A DNA stretch of 64,000 nucleotides from the IMG/VR virus record IMGVR_UViG_3300010354_000080, positions 1 through 64,000 of that record; one strand, given 5' to 3'. Below are positions 44,110-51,719 of the stretch, piece by piece. Every line of letters begins with the position of its first letter. The stretch's first letter is position 1. The notes beneath the pieces were generated by a model. That model saw nothing but the letters and a program-made list of their open reading frames with translations, was not told the origin of the DNA and ran no database searches. A program made the translations under genes and the position numbers. Origin of the DNA: a virus.

Positions 44110-44625
44110 ATGAACGTTGATTCTCTATATAGAGTAAACCTAATAGATAACTACGTAACAAACGTAGATGAGATACTAGAGGAGGTGTATATTCACCCCT
44201 CCTCGGCATTCAAAGACAGATCCGGGAAATCTCATTTTTATAAATTTGACACAATTTGCGGAAGAGGTGCGTCAATGTACACGATGATGTACGACTCATT
44301 CTCTCCTAGGCTCAAGGAGCTTTGCGTAAAAACAGTCGATTTTGGAAGATTTCCTAGGCCCACGGAGATAGCAATAAACCGCTACCCCAGAGGCTCTTAT
44401 CTTGGCAAGCATAGAGACGGAGCCGGAGGGTATTGGAAGTTTCAGCTTATATTCCTCAAGTCCACTAGATCCCACTTTACGTGGTACGATAGGGACGATA
44501 ACCCCCATCTTGTCGAGGAAATTCCAGGCCGAGGACTGGAGATGCCTTTGCACATCGTCCATGAAAGCACAGAGATCGGTCCCGATGAAGAGGATAAATA
44601 CAGCATGGTCTTCGTCTGGAAGTAA
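44110..44625 (+). CDS. 2-oxoglutarate/Fe(II)-dependent oxygenase-like protein (171 aa)
   Basis: A HxD dyad H101/D103 (LGKHRDGAGGYWKFQLIFLK) is followed by a distal His (H148 or H151, HIVHES) and K163 (DKYSMVFVW), consistent with the Fe(II) triad and 2-oxoglutarate anchor of the prolyl-4-hydroxylase-like fold. These enzymes hydroxylate proteins, nucleic acids or small molecules. T4-like cyanophages commonly encode several of them next to tail genes; the substrate is unknown. It follows the giant fibre by three bases, suggesting fibre modification or simple co-transcription. Confidence 0.65.
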   Translation: MNVDSLYRVNLIDNYVTNVDEILEEVYIHPSSAFKDRSGKSHFYKFDTICGRGASMYTMMYDSFSPRLKELCVKTVDFGRFPRPTEIAINRYPRGSYLGKHRDGAGGYWKFQLIFLKSTRSHFTWYDRDDNPHLVEEIPGRGLEMPLHIVHESTEIGPDEEDKYSMVFVWK

Positions 44626-44643
44626 TCAAGTTGAAAGATCCAC

Positions 44644-45129
44644 ATGGAAACAAGTAAAATGAAAAAAATTCTGCTTTTTAACGCTCAAACTGGAGTGTTC
44701 TTCAGTTCTTTTGAAGCGGAAGGATTTAATAAAGATGGAATTAATCCCGATGCCTTTCTCTATAAGGAGTTAGAGCTGAAAGAAGGTGAGTTCTGGTACG
44801 GTGATTACGAGACTGGTCGTGTGTATAAAGAAGGAGAGACTCGTGTAGTTACACAGACAACTCTTCGCGATAACGCAATTAAGAAGATCTTCTCTAAATA
44901 CTTCTTTATTGACCAGATCAAGATTATATGTGATCAGTTAAAAACCACGCTCCCAGAGGAGAATAGGACTCAAGCGTTCAACGATATGATCTCTTTTATC
45001 GATGAAGTTCGCGCAGAATACCATCTCCAAAAGGAAGCGTATTCCTCCAATCCCGAGATGTACATCTGGATCCCCGATGAGGAAGGCCAAGAGATCGTGA
45101 AGAAGCGCTACGAAGGGTTCTTTGAATAG
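44644..45129 (+). CDS. Hypothetical protein downstream of the fibre (161 aa)
   Basis: Starts ATG 44644 (a second ATG is at 44659; GAAAG before the first supports it). Residues 1-60 are beta-like with GVFFSSFEAEG and GEFWYGDYETGRVYKE; the second half is helical and charged (IDQIKIICDQLK, VRAEYHLQKEAY). The small position after a fibre and oxygenase hints at a fibre-assembly factor, but no named family was recognised. More AT-rich than the fibre before it. Confidence 0.55.
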   Translation: METSKMKKILLFNAQTGVFFSSFEAEGFNKDGINPDAFLYKELELKEGEFWYGDYETGRVYKEGETRVVTQTTLRDNAIKKIFSKYFFIDQIKIICDQLKTTLPEENRTQAFNDMISFIDEVRAEYHLQKEAYSSNPEMYIWIPDEEGQEIVKKRYEGFFE

Positions 45130-45133
45130 GTAG

Positions 45134-45460
45134 ATGAGATTCAGTTTCTCCAGGTCGGCGTCTGGAGCTAGAGCGCGCGCACCTAAATGGTGGGGGAGGA
45201 TGCTAGAGGGGCTTCCAAAGTTCTACGTGCCCGCCATACGGCCAAAGTCCTGGACGCCCGAACTCGCCCAGAAATGGGTGGACTCGATCCCAGCAAAGTG
45301 CCCCTTCGAGCGCCAGCTCTGGTGGGGTGATACACTGCTCCTGTACGTGCCGCCTCTCTGCCCGCTCAACCCGCTCTCCTCCCAGCTATACGATATCCGC
45401 CTCGAAGCCCAGACCTACCTGGCCCGCCTACAAACCTCTAGTAGTCAGTTTAAAGACTGA
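45134..45460 (+). CDS. Mo-dependent-nitrogenase C-terminus-like protein (108 aa)
   Basis: Residues 51-98 match from memory the cyanobacterial family named for the nitrogenase C-terminus (Mo-nitro_C): IPAKCPFERQL (C56), LLYVPPLCPLNPL (C76), QLYDIRLEAQTYLA. These proteins are common in cyanobacteria, where the function is not settled and is not nitrogenase. The N-terminus is basic and Arg/Ser-rich. Finding it in a phage suggests host acquisition. Its last codons lie over the late promoter box at 45448. Confidence 0.6.
   Translation: MRFSFSRSASGARARAPKWWGRMLEGLPKFYVPAIRPKSWTPELAQKWVDSIPAKCPFERQLWWGDTLLLYVPPLCPLNPLSSQLYDIRLEAQTYLARLQTSSSQFKD
45448..45455 (+). promoter_or_regulatory. Putative late promoter box GTTTAAAG
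   Basis: Exact box inside the end of the upstream gene, 107 bases before ATG 45563. A host-like box lies between it and the gene, so the gene may be transcribed from both classes. Confidence 0.45.
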
Positions 45461-45492
45461 CATACCTGCACCGACCGATATGGACCCGGTTG

Positions 45493-45501
45493 TGGTATAA
45501 T
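45493..45501 (+). promoter_or_regulatory. Host-like extended -10 promoter
   Basis: TGGTATAAT (TATAAT 45496-45501) preceding the gene at 45563 by 61 bases. No good -35 hexamer is seen at the expected distance. It is the longest leader in this promoter class. Confidence 0.6.
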
Positions 45502-45562
45502 ACTAGAAGAGTCAAAGAGAGATCTTTTGCTCCAAAGAGACACCTACTAAGTGAGAAACACA

Positions 45563-46501
45563 ATGTCCGCAGCTACTTTTTCCGTTACGACCATCGATCT
45601 GAGCACCAACGCTCCGCAACTTGCTCCTCTGAGTGGTCGTGAATACACCTCCGAGTATACCTCGCTTCCTAACGCCAACCTTCCTAAGGGTCTGCGTAAG
45701 GACTTGGATACCGTCTTCCAGTTCCTGACAGGGGAGGACCTCCCACTCGATGAGAACACTTTCCTGATCAAATCCCGCGACGGGATCTACTTCCGCCTCT
45801 TCGGTCCTGTGCTGAAAGCCGGTGCTGAAGGCGTCGAAGGAACCTCCGATGGCCAACTCTATATTCAGTGGGGTCCACGTTACCTGCCTCTGAGCGCAGT
45901 CAAGGGTGGTTTCACCAAGCCCGATGGTACCGCCATCGAAGCCGAGTTTGGCTCCTACAACTTTTCCGGTCGTGGGGAGGATCCCGCTCTGTTCCTGAGC
46001 GTCGACGTTGAGGATGGCCAACTGGTCCTTCCCGTGGCTGTCCGCTTCAGCGACTGGGAAAATCCCACCGAGCCTAAGGCCCTCAACGCCCTCCTCAAGA
46101 AGAAGCCCGAGGATGTGATCGCTCTTATCCAGAAAGTTGCCGCCAAGGGCTCCGGATCCAGCGGCCCTCGTATCGAGGCCGATAGCGAAGTCGACTTCCG
46201 TGACCTGGACGTTAATGTCCCCTACGAAGTGATCAACTACTACCCGTGTAAGACCTCCTATGGTCTGACCTATCGCATCATGATCGCCAACTACCCTGAG
46301 GAGGGTCAGGTTGCCGGTGCATGGGCCCACTCCTCCATCCGTCCTCTGCTCTCCACCAAGCCCGAGATCACTCGCGAAAAACCCGCGACTCTGACTCTGC
46401 GCTCCAAGGAGGAGCTGGATAACAACAAGATCCGGATTCGCTCCACTTTGCTTCTGTCTCGCCAGGAGGCAAGCGAAGAAGACCTGAACCTGGACTTCTG
46501 A
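45563..46501 (+). CDS. Candidate single-stranded DNA-binding protein (312 aa)
   Basis: ATG 45563 gives MSAATFSVTTIDLS; the GTG at 45551 is less likely. The body is beta-rich. The C-terminus is a short acidic tip ending in an aromatic residue (EASEEDLNLDF), the hallmark of SSB and T7 gp2.5-type proteins used to recruit partners. Codon use is strongly C-ending, as for an abundant protein. It is a monocistronic unit with two promoter types and a strong terminator, next to nucleotide and replication genes. No OB fold could be verified by eye. Another DNA-binding or structural function is possible. Confidence 0.4.
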   Translation: MSAATFSVTTIDLSTNAPQLAPLSGREYTSEYTSLPNANLPKGLRKDLDTVFQFLTGEDLPLDENTFLIKSRDGIYFRLFGPVLKAGAEGVEGTSDGQLYIQWGPRYLPLSAVKGGFTKPDGTAIEAEFGSYNFSGRGEDPALFLSVDVEDGQLVLPVAVRFSDWENPTEPKALNALLKKKPEDVIALIQKVAAKGSGSSGPRIEADSEVDFRDLDVNVPYEVINYYPCKTSYGLTYRIMIANYPEEGQVAGAWAHSSIRPLLSTKPEITREKPATLTLRSKEELDNNKIRIRSTLLLSRQEASEEDLNLDF

Positions 46502-46523
46502 GGCTCCCAGACATAGAGAGATT

Positions 46524-46557
46524 GCTCCCTCGGCTCTGCCAAGGGAGCTTTTCTTTT
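46524..46557 (+). terminator. Intrinsic terminator
   Basis: Stem GCTCCCT (46524-46530) with AGGGAGC (46542-46548), reinforced by GGC/GCC inside, followed by TTTTCTTTT. It ends the SSB-like transcript and lies just before a late box. Confidence 0.9.
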
Positions 46558-46559
46558 GG

Positions 46560-46567
46560 GTTTAAAG
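46560..46567 (+). promoter_or_regulatory. Putative late promoter box GTTTAAAG
   Basis: Exact box followed by ACCTATTACGG, ending 27 bases before ATG 46594. It lies inside a longer frame that would begin at 46522, and so supports ATG 46594. Confidence 0.65.
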
Positions 46568-46593
46568 ACCTATTACGGTATTTAATCTCTCCC

Positions 46594-47148
46594 ATGGATC
46601 ACGAAATAAAGATCCCCGAAGGCTGGACGTTGGCGTCATACGCCGAACCCGGAGCCGATACGGGCAAGACCAAGAAGAACCTAGAGTTAGTCGAGCCGGG
46701 ACCTCAGTCCGGTGAAGATGACTACCACTCTCAGTACGTTGATCCAGAAGGAGAGTTCGGAGCGGCGAAAGTAGGCGGAGGAGAAACTCGCTCCTACGAG
46801 GGTCCCCATGACAAGGACCTCAACCCGGAGGGTAAGCCCTCCTATGACATCGGTCAGCTCCATGTGGAACCTGGTGAGATTGTCGTGGAGCAGGGAGTGC
46901 AGCATCGCCGTCCCTACTACCTCGTCACCCATCCCGATGAGGAGTACTTCTACTCCGTGGTTCCCAAAGTGAAAAGCACAGCTGAGGAATACCGGAGTCC
47001 TAGGAAGCGTACACGCTCCGAGGCACTGGAGATGGCGTATAAGGTACTCAACGCCACCCTTCCGGAGTCCGTATCCGACCAGATGCACTATACGTATCCG
47101 GAGTCGGAGATCTCTGTCCGTTCCACTGCCGGCCAGCAGCATATGTGA
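46594..47148 (+). CDS. Hypothetical late protein (184 aa)
   Basis: MDHEIKIPEGWTL start, supported by the late box. An acidic, Gly/Pro/Glu-rich first 80 residues (SGEDDYHSQYVDPEGEFG) suggests disorder; then RRPYYLVTHPDEEYFYSVVPK forms a beta section and a helical C-terminus follows. No domain recognised. It may be a small virion or assembly protein. A hairpin without T-run (47152-47164) follows. Confidence 0.55.
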   Translation: MDHEIKIPEGWTLASYAEPGADTGKTKKNLELVEPGPQSGEDDYHSQYVDPEGEFGAAKVGGGETRSYEGPHDKDLNPEGKPSYDIGQLHVEPGEIVVEQGVQHRRPYYLVTHPDEEYFYSVVPKVKSTAEEYRSPRKRTRSEALEMAYKVLNATLPESVSDQMHYTYPESEISVRSTAGQQHM

Positions 47149-47151
47149 CCA

Positions 47152-47164
47152 CGGCCTTCGGCCG
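47152..47164 (+). terminator. GC hairpin, possible weak terminator
   Basis: CGGCC-TTC-GGCCG stem loop, extended by CCA/TGG. No T-run follows, so it is only a possible terminator or RNA-stability element at the end of the late gene. Confidence 0.35.
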
Positions 47165-47178
47165 ATGGGACCAACTCA

Positions 47179-47187
47179 TGATAGAAT
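47179..47187 (+). promoter_or_regulatory. Host-like extended -10 promoter
   Basis: TGATAGAAT (-10 TAGAAT 47182-47187), 25 bases before the GTG at 47212. Shares the ATGATAGAAT decamer with the promoter at 59364-59373. Confidence 0.6.
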
Positions 47188-47211
47188 AAGAGTAATTAGG
47201 CTAGAGTCTCC

Positions 47212-47949
47212 GTGCACAACGTTCTGCTAATCTCCGATGTTCACTCTCGTGATGATGCTCTGGAACGTCTCGTTGATAGGCTATCTGGAGAGATCAACTC
47301 CGGATCTCACCTCGTGTTCCTTGGTGATCTATCGGATTGCCGGGATAAGCTGTACAGGCCCACCTGCTCCTTTTTGAAGGTCTATAAGCTGGTACGCCAG
47401 CTTTGCGACGAAGGATACGCCACCCTCATCCACTCCAATCACGCGCAGAACCTCACGGATCTGTACCTAAATCGGAGGGACGTTAGGAAGGGAATCGTTG
47501 GATTCAAACGTACTCTAGAAGAACTCGAGACTTTGGACGGACCTACTCGGGAGGAAATGATCCTGTGGTTAGATTCGAGGCCTCTTACTTATACTTATAA
47601 TTCCGGAAACGGAAAAACATACAAAGCAGCTCACGCTTTCTACCAGAAGGATGTGGAAGCTAAATACTCCGAGGGAGGACTTACTCAACAAGAGATCGAT
47701 CTGACTCTTCGCGGCCGTGAGTCCTCCTGGTTATATCAGGGTCGTAAAATAACTAAACGTACCGGGTTCTGGCGCAACCCTACTCGTTGGGGTGCTACTG
47801 GCTCGGATGTTCTTTGCTCAGGTCACTGGGCAAGAGTCCTTGTCGAGGACAATTGCGTAGTCAATGATCCCGGAGGAGAAGCCACTGACGGAACTCTGGG
47901 TGTATTCGATTGCAACAACCATAGTCTTACAATCCACGAAAACAAATGA
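47212..47949 (+). CDS. Metallophosphoesterase (calcineurin-like)
   Basis: 245 residues, GTG start 47212. The family motifs appear in order: LLISDVHSRDD (D9, H11), LVFLGDLSDCRD (G38, D39), IHSNHAQN (N76, H77), AAHAF (H141), then CSGHWARV (G204, H205). This is the binuclear metal site of Ser/Thr-phosphatase-like and diadenosine-tetraphosphatase-like enzymes. The substrate is unknown; phage homologues include protein phosphatases and nucleotide hydrolases. NrdB starts within its stop codon, so the two are translationally coupled. Confidence 0.85.
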   Translation: MHNVLLISDVHSRDDALERLVDRLSGEINSGSHLVFLGDLSDCRDKLYRPTCSFLKVYKLVRQLCDEGYATLIHSNHAQNLTDLYLNRRDVRKGIVGFKRTLEELETLDGPTREEMILWLDSRPLTYTYNSGNGKTYKAAHAFYQKDVEAKYSEGGLTQQEIDLTLRGRESSWLYQGRKITKRTGFWRNPTRWGATGSDVLCSGHWARVLVEDNCVVNDPGGEATDGTLGVFDCNNHSLTIHENK

Positions 47950-48953
47950 CCGGTATTCTTGAACACAACAAAATGGTATTTAAGAAGGATGATGGATTTG
48001 ACTATCCTGAGTTCTACGACTACTACGAGCGTACTGTGGCGAGCGTATGGCGCCACCAGGAAGTTGCCATGGAGGGAGACCTTAGAGACTGGCAATTTAA
48101 CTCAACACCGGACGAAAGAGCGGTTATAGCCGGGATTTTAAAGGGCTTTGTAAGCGCAGAGTTGGGGATTGGTTGCTACTGGGCAGATAAGGTCTGCAGT
48201 ATTTTCCCCAAGCCGGAGATCCAGGCCATGGCCCGTGCTTTCTCGTTCTTCGAGACTATCCACGCCGCTGCCTACTCCTACCTGAATGACGTTCTGGGTC
48301 TCAAGGAGTACGAGGAGTTCATCAACGATCCGATCGCCTGCTCTAAGATCGACACTTTCTTCCAGAGCTACGACGACAAAGTCTCCCTAGCGGTGTTCTC
48401 TGGAGCCGGTGAGGGCGTATCGCTATTCAGCTCCTTCGCAGTACTACTCAGCTTCAATAAAGATGGACGTTACAAGGGCCTGGCGCAGATCATCTCGTGG
48501 TCAGCGATCGACGAGCAGATTCACTCGGAAGCCGGCTGCGCGCTATTCCGCCAGTTGGTTAATGAGACGGGCCTCACTCCATCCGAGGAGCAGGCTATTT
48601 ACGAAGGGTTCCGCCTTGTGGTGGACAAGGAGTTCGCTTTTATTGACCACATTTTTAATTCTGCACATATTTCTTCGATCGACTCCGATGAGTTGAAGGC
48701 TTACATAACAAACCGTGCTAATGAAAGGCTTCTTACTCTCGGCCTCGAGCAGATCTTCCACCTCTCAACCGAGGAGCTATCTAAGGCAAAGTCTATCAGC
48801 TCGTGGTTTGATCCGACTATCAAAGGAGCTAGTAGCTCGGATTTCTTCGCTCAGAGCAAGTCCGGAGATAACTACGTTGCGAAGCCTACTCAGGACTATA
48901 TGAGCGTCGATCTCTCGACCCTGGATCTAGTCTCCTGCCTCTCCTACACCTAA
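47946..48953 (+). CDS. nrdB: Ribonucleotide reductase class I beta subunit
   Basis: 335 residues. Dimetal ligands: SAELG gives Glu72 (an Asp in E. coli NrdB), FFETIHAAAY gives E103 and H106, GEGVSLF gives the third carboxylate, and WSAIDEQIH gives the last Glu/His pair. Y110 keeps the radical-tyrosine position (H plus four). This subunit makes the tyrosyl radical that the NrdA subunit uses to reduce ribonucleotides. It is coupled to the metallophosphoesterase and separated from nrdA by three small genes including an HNH endonuclease. Confidence 0.9.
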   Translation: MTGILEHNKMVFKKDDGFDYPEFYDYYERTVASVWRHQEVAMEGDLRDWQFNSTPDERAVIAGILKGFVSAELGIGCYWADKVCSIFPKPEIQAMARAFSFFETIHAAAYSYLNDVLGLKEYEEFINDPIACSKIDTFFQSYDDKVSLAVFSGAGEGVSLFSSFAVLLSFNKDGRYKGLAQIISWSAIDEQIHSEAGCALFRQLVNETGLTPSEEQAIYEGFRLVVDKEFAFIDHIFNSAHISSIDSDELKAYITNRANERLLTLGLEQIFHLSTEELSKAKSISSWFDPTIKGASSSDFFAQSKSGDNYVAKPTQDYMSVDLSTLDLVSCLSYT

Positions 48954-48971
48954 CGTACACCCGGAGGTCCT

Positions 48972-49133
48972 ATGCCAATCTCAGAACCAATCAGCCTAAA
49001 AGACGGAAAATGGTTAGTGCAGACATCGAACGGACCAAAAATTTTCTCCGACGGAGAGACGGCTTACGACTTCTACTTGATAAATAAGCACAGAGAACAG
49101 CAAAAACCCAATGGCAATCCATCCAAACCCTGA
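48972..49133 (+). CDS. Small hypothetical protein (53 aa)
   Basis: ATG 48972 with a strong GGAGG Shine-Dalgarno at 48963-48967. The protein has a single beta-like segment (KWLVQTSNGPKIFSDGETAYDF) and a basic end. It overlaps the next frame by 23 bases. No function recognised; it belongs to a cluster of short genes around an HNH insert. Confidence 0.55.
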   Translation: MPISEPISLKDGKWLVQTSNGPKIFSDGETAYDFYLINKHREQQKPNGNPSKP

Positions 49134-49314
49134 TAGAGCAGAGGAGCTGATGGTCGCTGATCATGGCACAGTATGCCTGATTACCGATCCCAGAGCCGAT
49201 CTCTACATCAAAAAATACAGGAAGAAAGCGTTCGCTCCTCCGCAGGATCGATTCTCCAGGCCGTGTGGCGGGCCTGGGGGATTCGACGATTTCGTGGAGA
49301 GATGGCATGAGTGA
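49111..49314 (+). CDS. Small hypothetical protein (67 aa)
   Basis: MAIHPNPDRAEEL, ending GGPGGFDDFVERWHE. Short, mildly basic, without a recognised motif. It overlaps the preceding gene by 23 bases and the HNH gene start by eight, so the group looks translationally coupled. It could be an artefact, but its context and overlaps favour a real gene. Confidence 0.4.
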   Translation: MAIHPNPDRAEELMVADHGTVCLITDPRADLYIKKYRKKAFAPPQDRFSRPCGGPGGFDDFVERWHE

Positions 49315-49717
49315 TCTCGTAAGGCCCGAGGGCTGGAGGGTCAAAGGTCGAGAGCAGGGAGGCCGCGACTACGCCGACGGGGGAGAACGCTGGAAGCAGT
49401 GGAAAGACTCCCCCTACGAGGTAAGCAGCGGAGGCAAGGTTCGCCGTAAAGGCGATGACTCCCACCGTAAGCCGCGCGATGATGACCGTAAGCACCAGAG
49501 AATGAACCTGACGTGGGACGGGAAGAGGGAAGAACCTCCCATCCACCAGATGGTCATGGAGCTTTTTGGCCCTCCAAAACCAGCGGGCAAGAATATCGTC
49601 ATTCTCCACAAGGATAACGACGGAACCAACAACTCCATCTCCAATCTGGAGTGGGGGACTAGATCCGAGAACGTGCAGCAGGCCCACGATGACGGTCTGA
49701 TTAAGCGCAAAAAATAA
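49307..49717 (+). CDS. HNH homing endonuclease (NUMOD4-like) between nrdB and nrdA
   Basis: 136 residues from ATG 49307. SPYEVSSGGKVRR (36-47) is a NUMOD4-type DNA-binding segment. IHQMVMELFG (H80), VILHKDNDGTNNSISNLEWGT (H101, N113) is an HNH_3 nuclease core, and a QQAHDDG helix follows. Such free-standing genes sit between conserved genes and spread by cutting alleles that lack them. nrd operons are frequent targets. A further HNH gene lies just after nrdA. Confidence 0.85.
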   Translation: MSDLVRPEGWRVKGREQGGRDYADGGERWKQWKDSPYEVSSGGKVRRKGDDSHRKPRDDDRKHQRMNLTWDGKREEPPIHQMVMELFGPPKPAGKNIVILHKDNDGTNNSISNLEWGTRSENVQQAHDDGLIKRKK

Positions 49718-49721
49718 CCTA

Positions 49722-49748
49722 CGTTAGTTGGTAAACTAATAACTAACG
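49722..49748. repeat. Inverted repeat upstream of nrdA
   Basis: CGTTAGTT (49722-49729) and AACTAACG (49741-49748) form a perfect 8-bp dyad with an 11-base loop. It lies 27 bases upstream of the nrdA -10 box. It may be an operator or a weak hairpin at the end of the HNH gene. CGTTAGT also occurs beside the thioredoxin and kinase promoters. Confidence 0.5.
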
Positions 49749-49772
49749 AGCTACTAACAAGGGCTTAAACTT

Positions 49773-49780
49773 GATATAAT
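49773..49780 (+). promoter_or_regulatory. Host-like extended -10 promoter of nrdA
   Basis: TTGATATAAT, with TATAAT at 49775-49780, ends 24 bases before ATG 49804. It has a TGA extended -10 but no clear -35. The inverted repeat lies upstream. Confidence 0.65.
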
Positions 49781-49803
49781 AAACCACCGGAAAGTCTATT
49801 ACT

Positions 49804-51717
49804 ATGTCCCAGCCACAAGTCCCCATCTGGATGTCCAGAGAAGCCATCAGCACCCTGTCCAAGGGGTATCTGTATCAGGGGGAGACACCACGGGGGTTGT
49901 ACGAGCGTGTAGCCAATCAGGCAGCCAAACTACTAAACTATCCTGAGATCTCCCAGGACATCTTCGAGATGCTGTGGAAGGGGTACCTCGGACTCGCCAC
50001 TCCAGTGGCTAGTAATTTCGGAACCTCCCGTGGCTTGCCTATCAGCTGCTACTCTAATCACATCGCCGATTCGGTTCCTTCGATCTACTCCCACCTCAAG
50101 GAATCGGCCGCCCTCTCCCAGCATGGCGGTGGGGTTGGTACCTACTTCGGGGATATCCGTCCTGCCGGAGCACCAATCTCCTCGGGTGGTAAGAGTACCG
50201 GAGTGGTGCCGTGGATGAGACAGTTTGACCAGTGCGCGGCGGTAGTCTCCCAGGGTGGTGTTAGGAGAGGTAGCTTCGCTCTTTACCTCCCCATCGACCA
50301 CCCCGACCTCCCTGAGGTCCTACGCTCCAAGGACCACTCCCAGGGCGATCCACGTGATTTCATCGACAGCAATATCGCCGTTACGGTTACCGATGAGTGG
50401 GTGGAAAGTCTGCTCTCGGGTGATCGTGAGAAGCAGAAACTCTTCGGCGAGGTGCTCAAAGCGCGGCTTGTGTCCGGGTCTCCTTACATCGTGTTTGTAG
50501 ACAATGCCAACAGAGCCAATCCTGAATGCTATACTCAGCGTGGGCTAAGCGTCAAGCTTAGCAACCTCTGCTCGGAAATCTTCCTCCACACTGACGAGAA
50601 TCACACCTTCGTCTGTGTTCTCTCCTCGCTTAATCTATCGCGCTGGGAGGAGTGGAAGGACTGGACAGGCCCCGCAACTGGCAAAACCGCGCCGGAGCTG
50701 GCTGTGTACCTACTGGACGCGGTTGTTGAGGAGTTCTGCCATAAGGCCGATAGGATCACCTCGATGGGCAGAGCTGTTCGTTTTGCTCGCAAATCCCGGG
50801 CTCTTGGCCTGGGCACCATGGGCCTCCACGCTCTCTACCAGTCCAAACATCTCCCCTTCGCGTCCGACGGAGCACGTCAGCTCAACGCAGAAGTCCACAA
50901 GTTCATCAAGGAAAAAGCCATTAAAGCTTCGCGGGACATGGCCGCTACCTACGGCGAGCCAGAGTGGTGCCAGGGCACCGGCCTACGTCATACCCACCTC
51001 ATGGCCATCGCCCCCACCAAGTCCAACTCCGTAATCTGCGGAGCTGGGAGCGAGGGCATCGAGCCCATCGACGCCAACTACTACGTTGCCAAACAGGCCA
51101 AGGGTACCTTCGTCAGGAAGAATAAGTACCTTGTTGATTACCTGGAGAAGATCGGCCGTAACACCGACGAGACGTGGGAATCTATTCTGGAGTTCAGGGG
51201 ATCGGTGCAGCATCTTGACTTCCTGGATGCCGAGGCCAAAGACGTATTTAAGACTGCTCGTGAAGTCGATCAGTTCGAGATTATCCGCCAGGCCTCAGAC
51301 CGCCAGAAGTTCATCTGTCAGGGCCAGTCTATCAATCTCTTCGTCGATCCTGAGGCCACTCCAGAGTACCTCTTCAGGTTGCACCTCAGCGCCTGGAAGG
51401 GAGGACTCAAGTCCCTCTACTATCTTAAGAGCTCGTCATTGCTCGTTAAGAAGAAGAAACCAGGGGCGATCAAAGAGGCCAAAATTATTACCAAATCCGA
51501 TTGCCCATACTGCTCCATGGCCAAATCACTGCTCCGTAGCCAAGGCTGGACCATCAACGATGTGGATAGAGCGGACGTTCCCAACTCCGAGTGGGTGTGG
51601 AAGACCGTGCCTCAGATCTGGCTTAACGGCCAGCATGTGGGAGGTTACACCAATCTCTCCGAGAAGCTTGGTCAGGGCGAGAAAACATACGGGGAGTGCG
51701 CGGCCTGCGAGGGTTAA
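49804..51717 (+). CDS. nrdA: Ribonucleotide reductase alpha subunit with internal glutaredoxin domain
   Basis: 637 residues. Active-site Cys pair C82 (ISCYSN) and C271 (FVCVLSSLNLS), radical-site SNLCSE (N254, C256, E258) and the radical-path tyrosines LYYLK (Y539, Y540) are present. The N-terminus is about 140 residues shorter than E. coli NrdA, so no ATP-cone is seen. After Y540 a glutaredoxin domain follows (AKIITKSDCPYC, C567-C570, TVPQIWLNGQHVGG), and only then the C-terminal shuttle pair ECAAC (C632, C635). So the glutaredoxin sits between the core and its own reducible tail. It would supply dNTPs with NrdB. Confidence 0.9.
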   Translation: MSQPQVPIWMSREAISTLSKGYLYQGETPRGLYERVANQAAKLLNYPEISQDIFEMLWKGYLGLATPVASNFGTSRGLPISCYSNHIADSVPSIYSHLKESAALSQHGGGVGTYFGDIRPAGAPISSGGKSTGVVPWMRQFDQCAAVVSQGGVRRGSFALYLPIDHPDLPEVLRSKDHSQGDPRDFIDSNIAVTVTDEWVESLLSGDREKQKLFGEVLKARLVSGSPYIVFVDNANRANPECYTQRGLSVKLSNLCSEIFLHTDENHTFVCVLSSLNLSRWEEWKDWTGPATGKTAPELAVYLLDAVVEEFCHKADRITSMGRAVRFARKSRALGLGTMGLHALYQSKHLPFASDGARQLNAEVHKFIKEKAIKASRDMAATYGEPEWCQGTGLRHTHLMAIAPTKSNSVICGAGSEGIEPIDANYYVAKQAKGTFVRKNKYLVDYLEKIGRNTDETWESILEFRGSVQHLDFLDAEAKDVFKTAREVDQFEIIRQASDRQKFICQGQSINLFVDPEATPEYLFRLHLSAWKGGLKSLYYLKSSSLLVKKKKPGAIKEAKIITKSDCPYCSMAKSLLRSQGWTINDVDRADVPNSEWVWKTVPQIWLNGQHVGGYTNLSEKLGQGEKTYGECAACEG

Positions 51718-51719
51718 AA

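Noticed and set aside
45512-46330. A 272-residue minus-strand open frame
   Set aside because: It is antisense to the SSB-like gene, which has promoter, terminator and strong codon bias.
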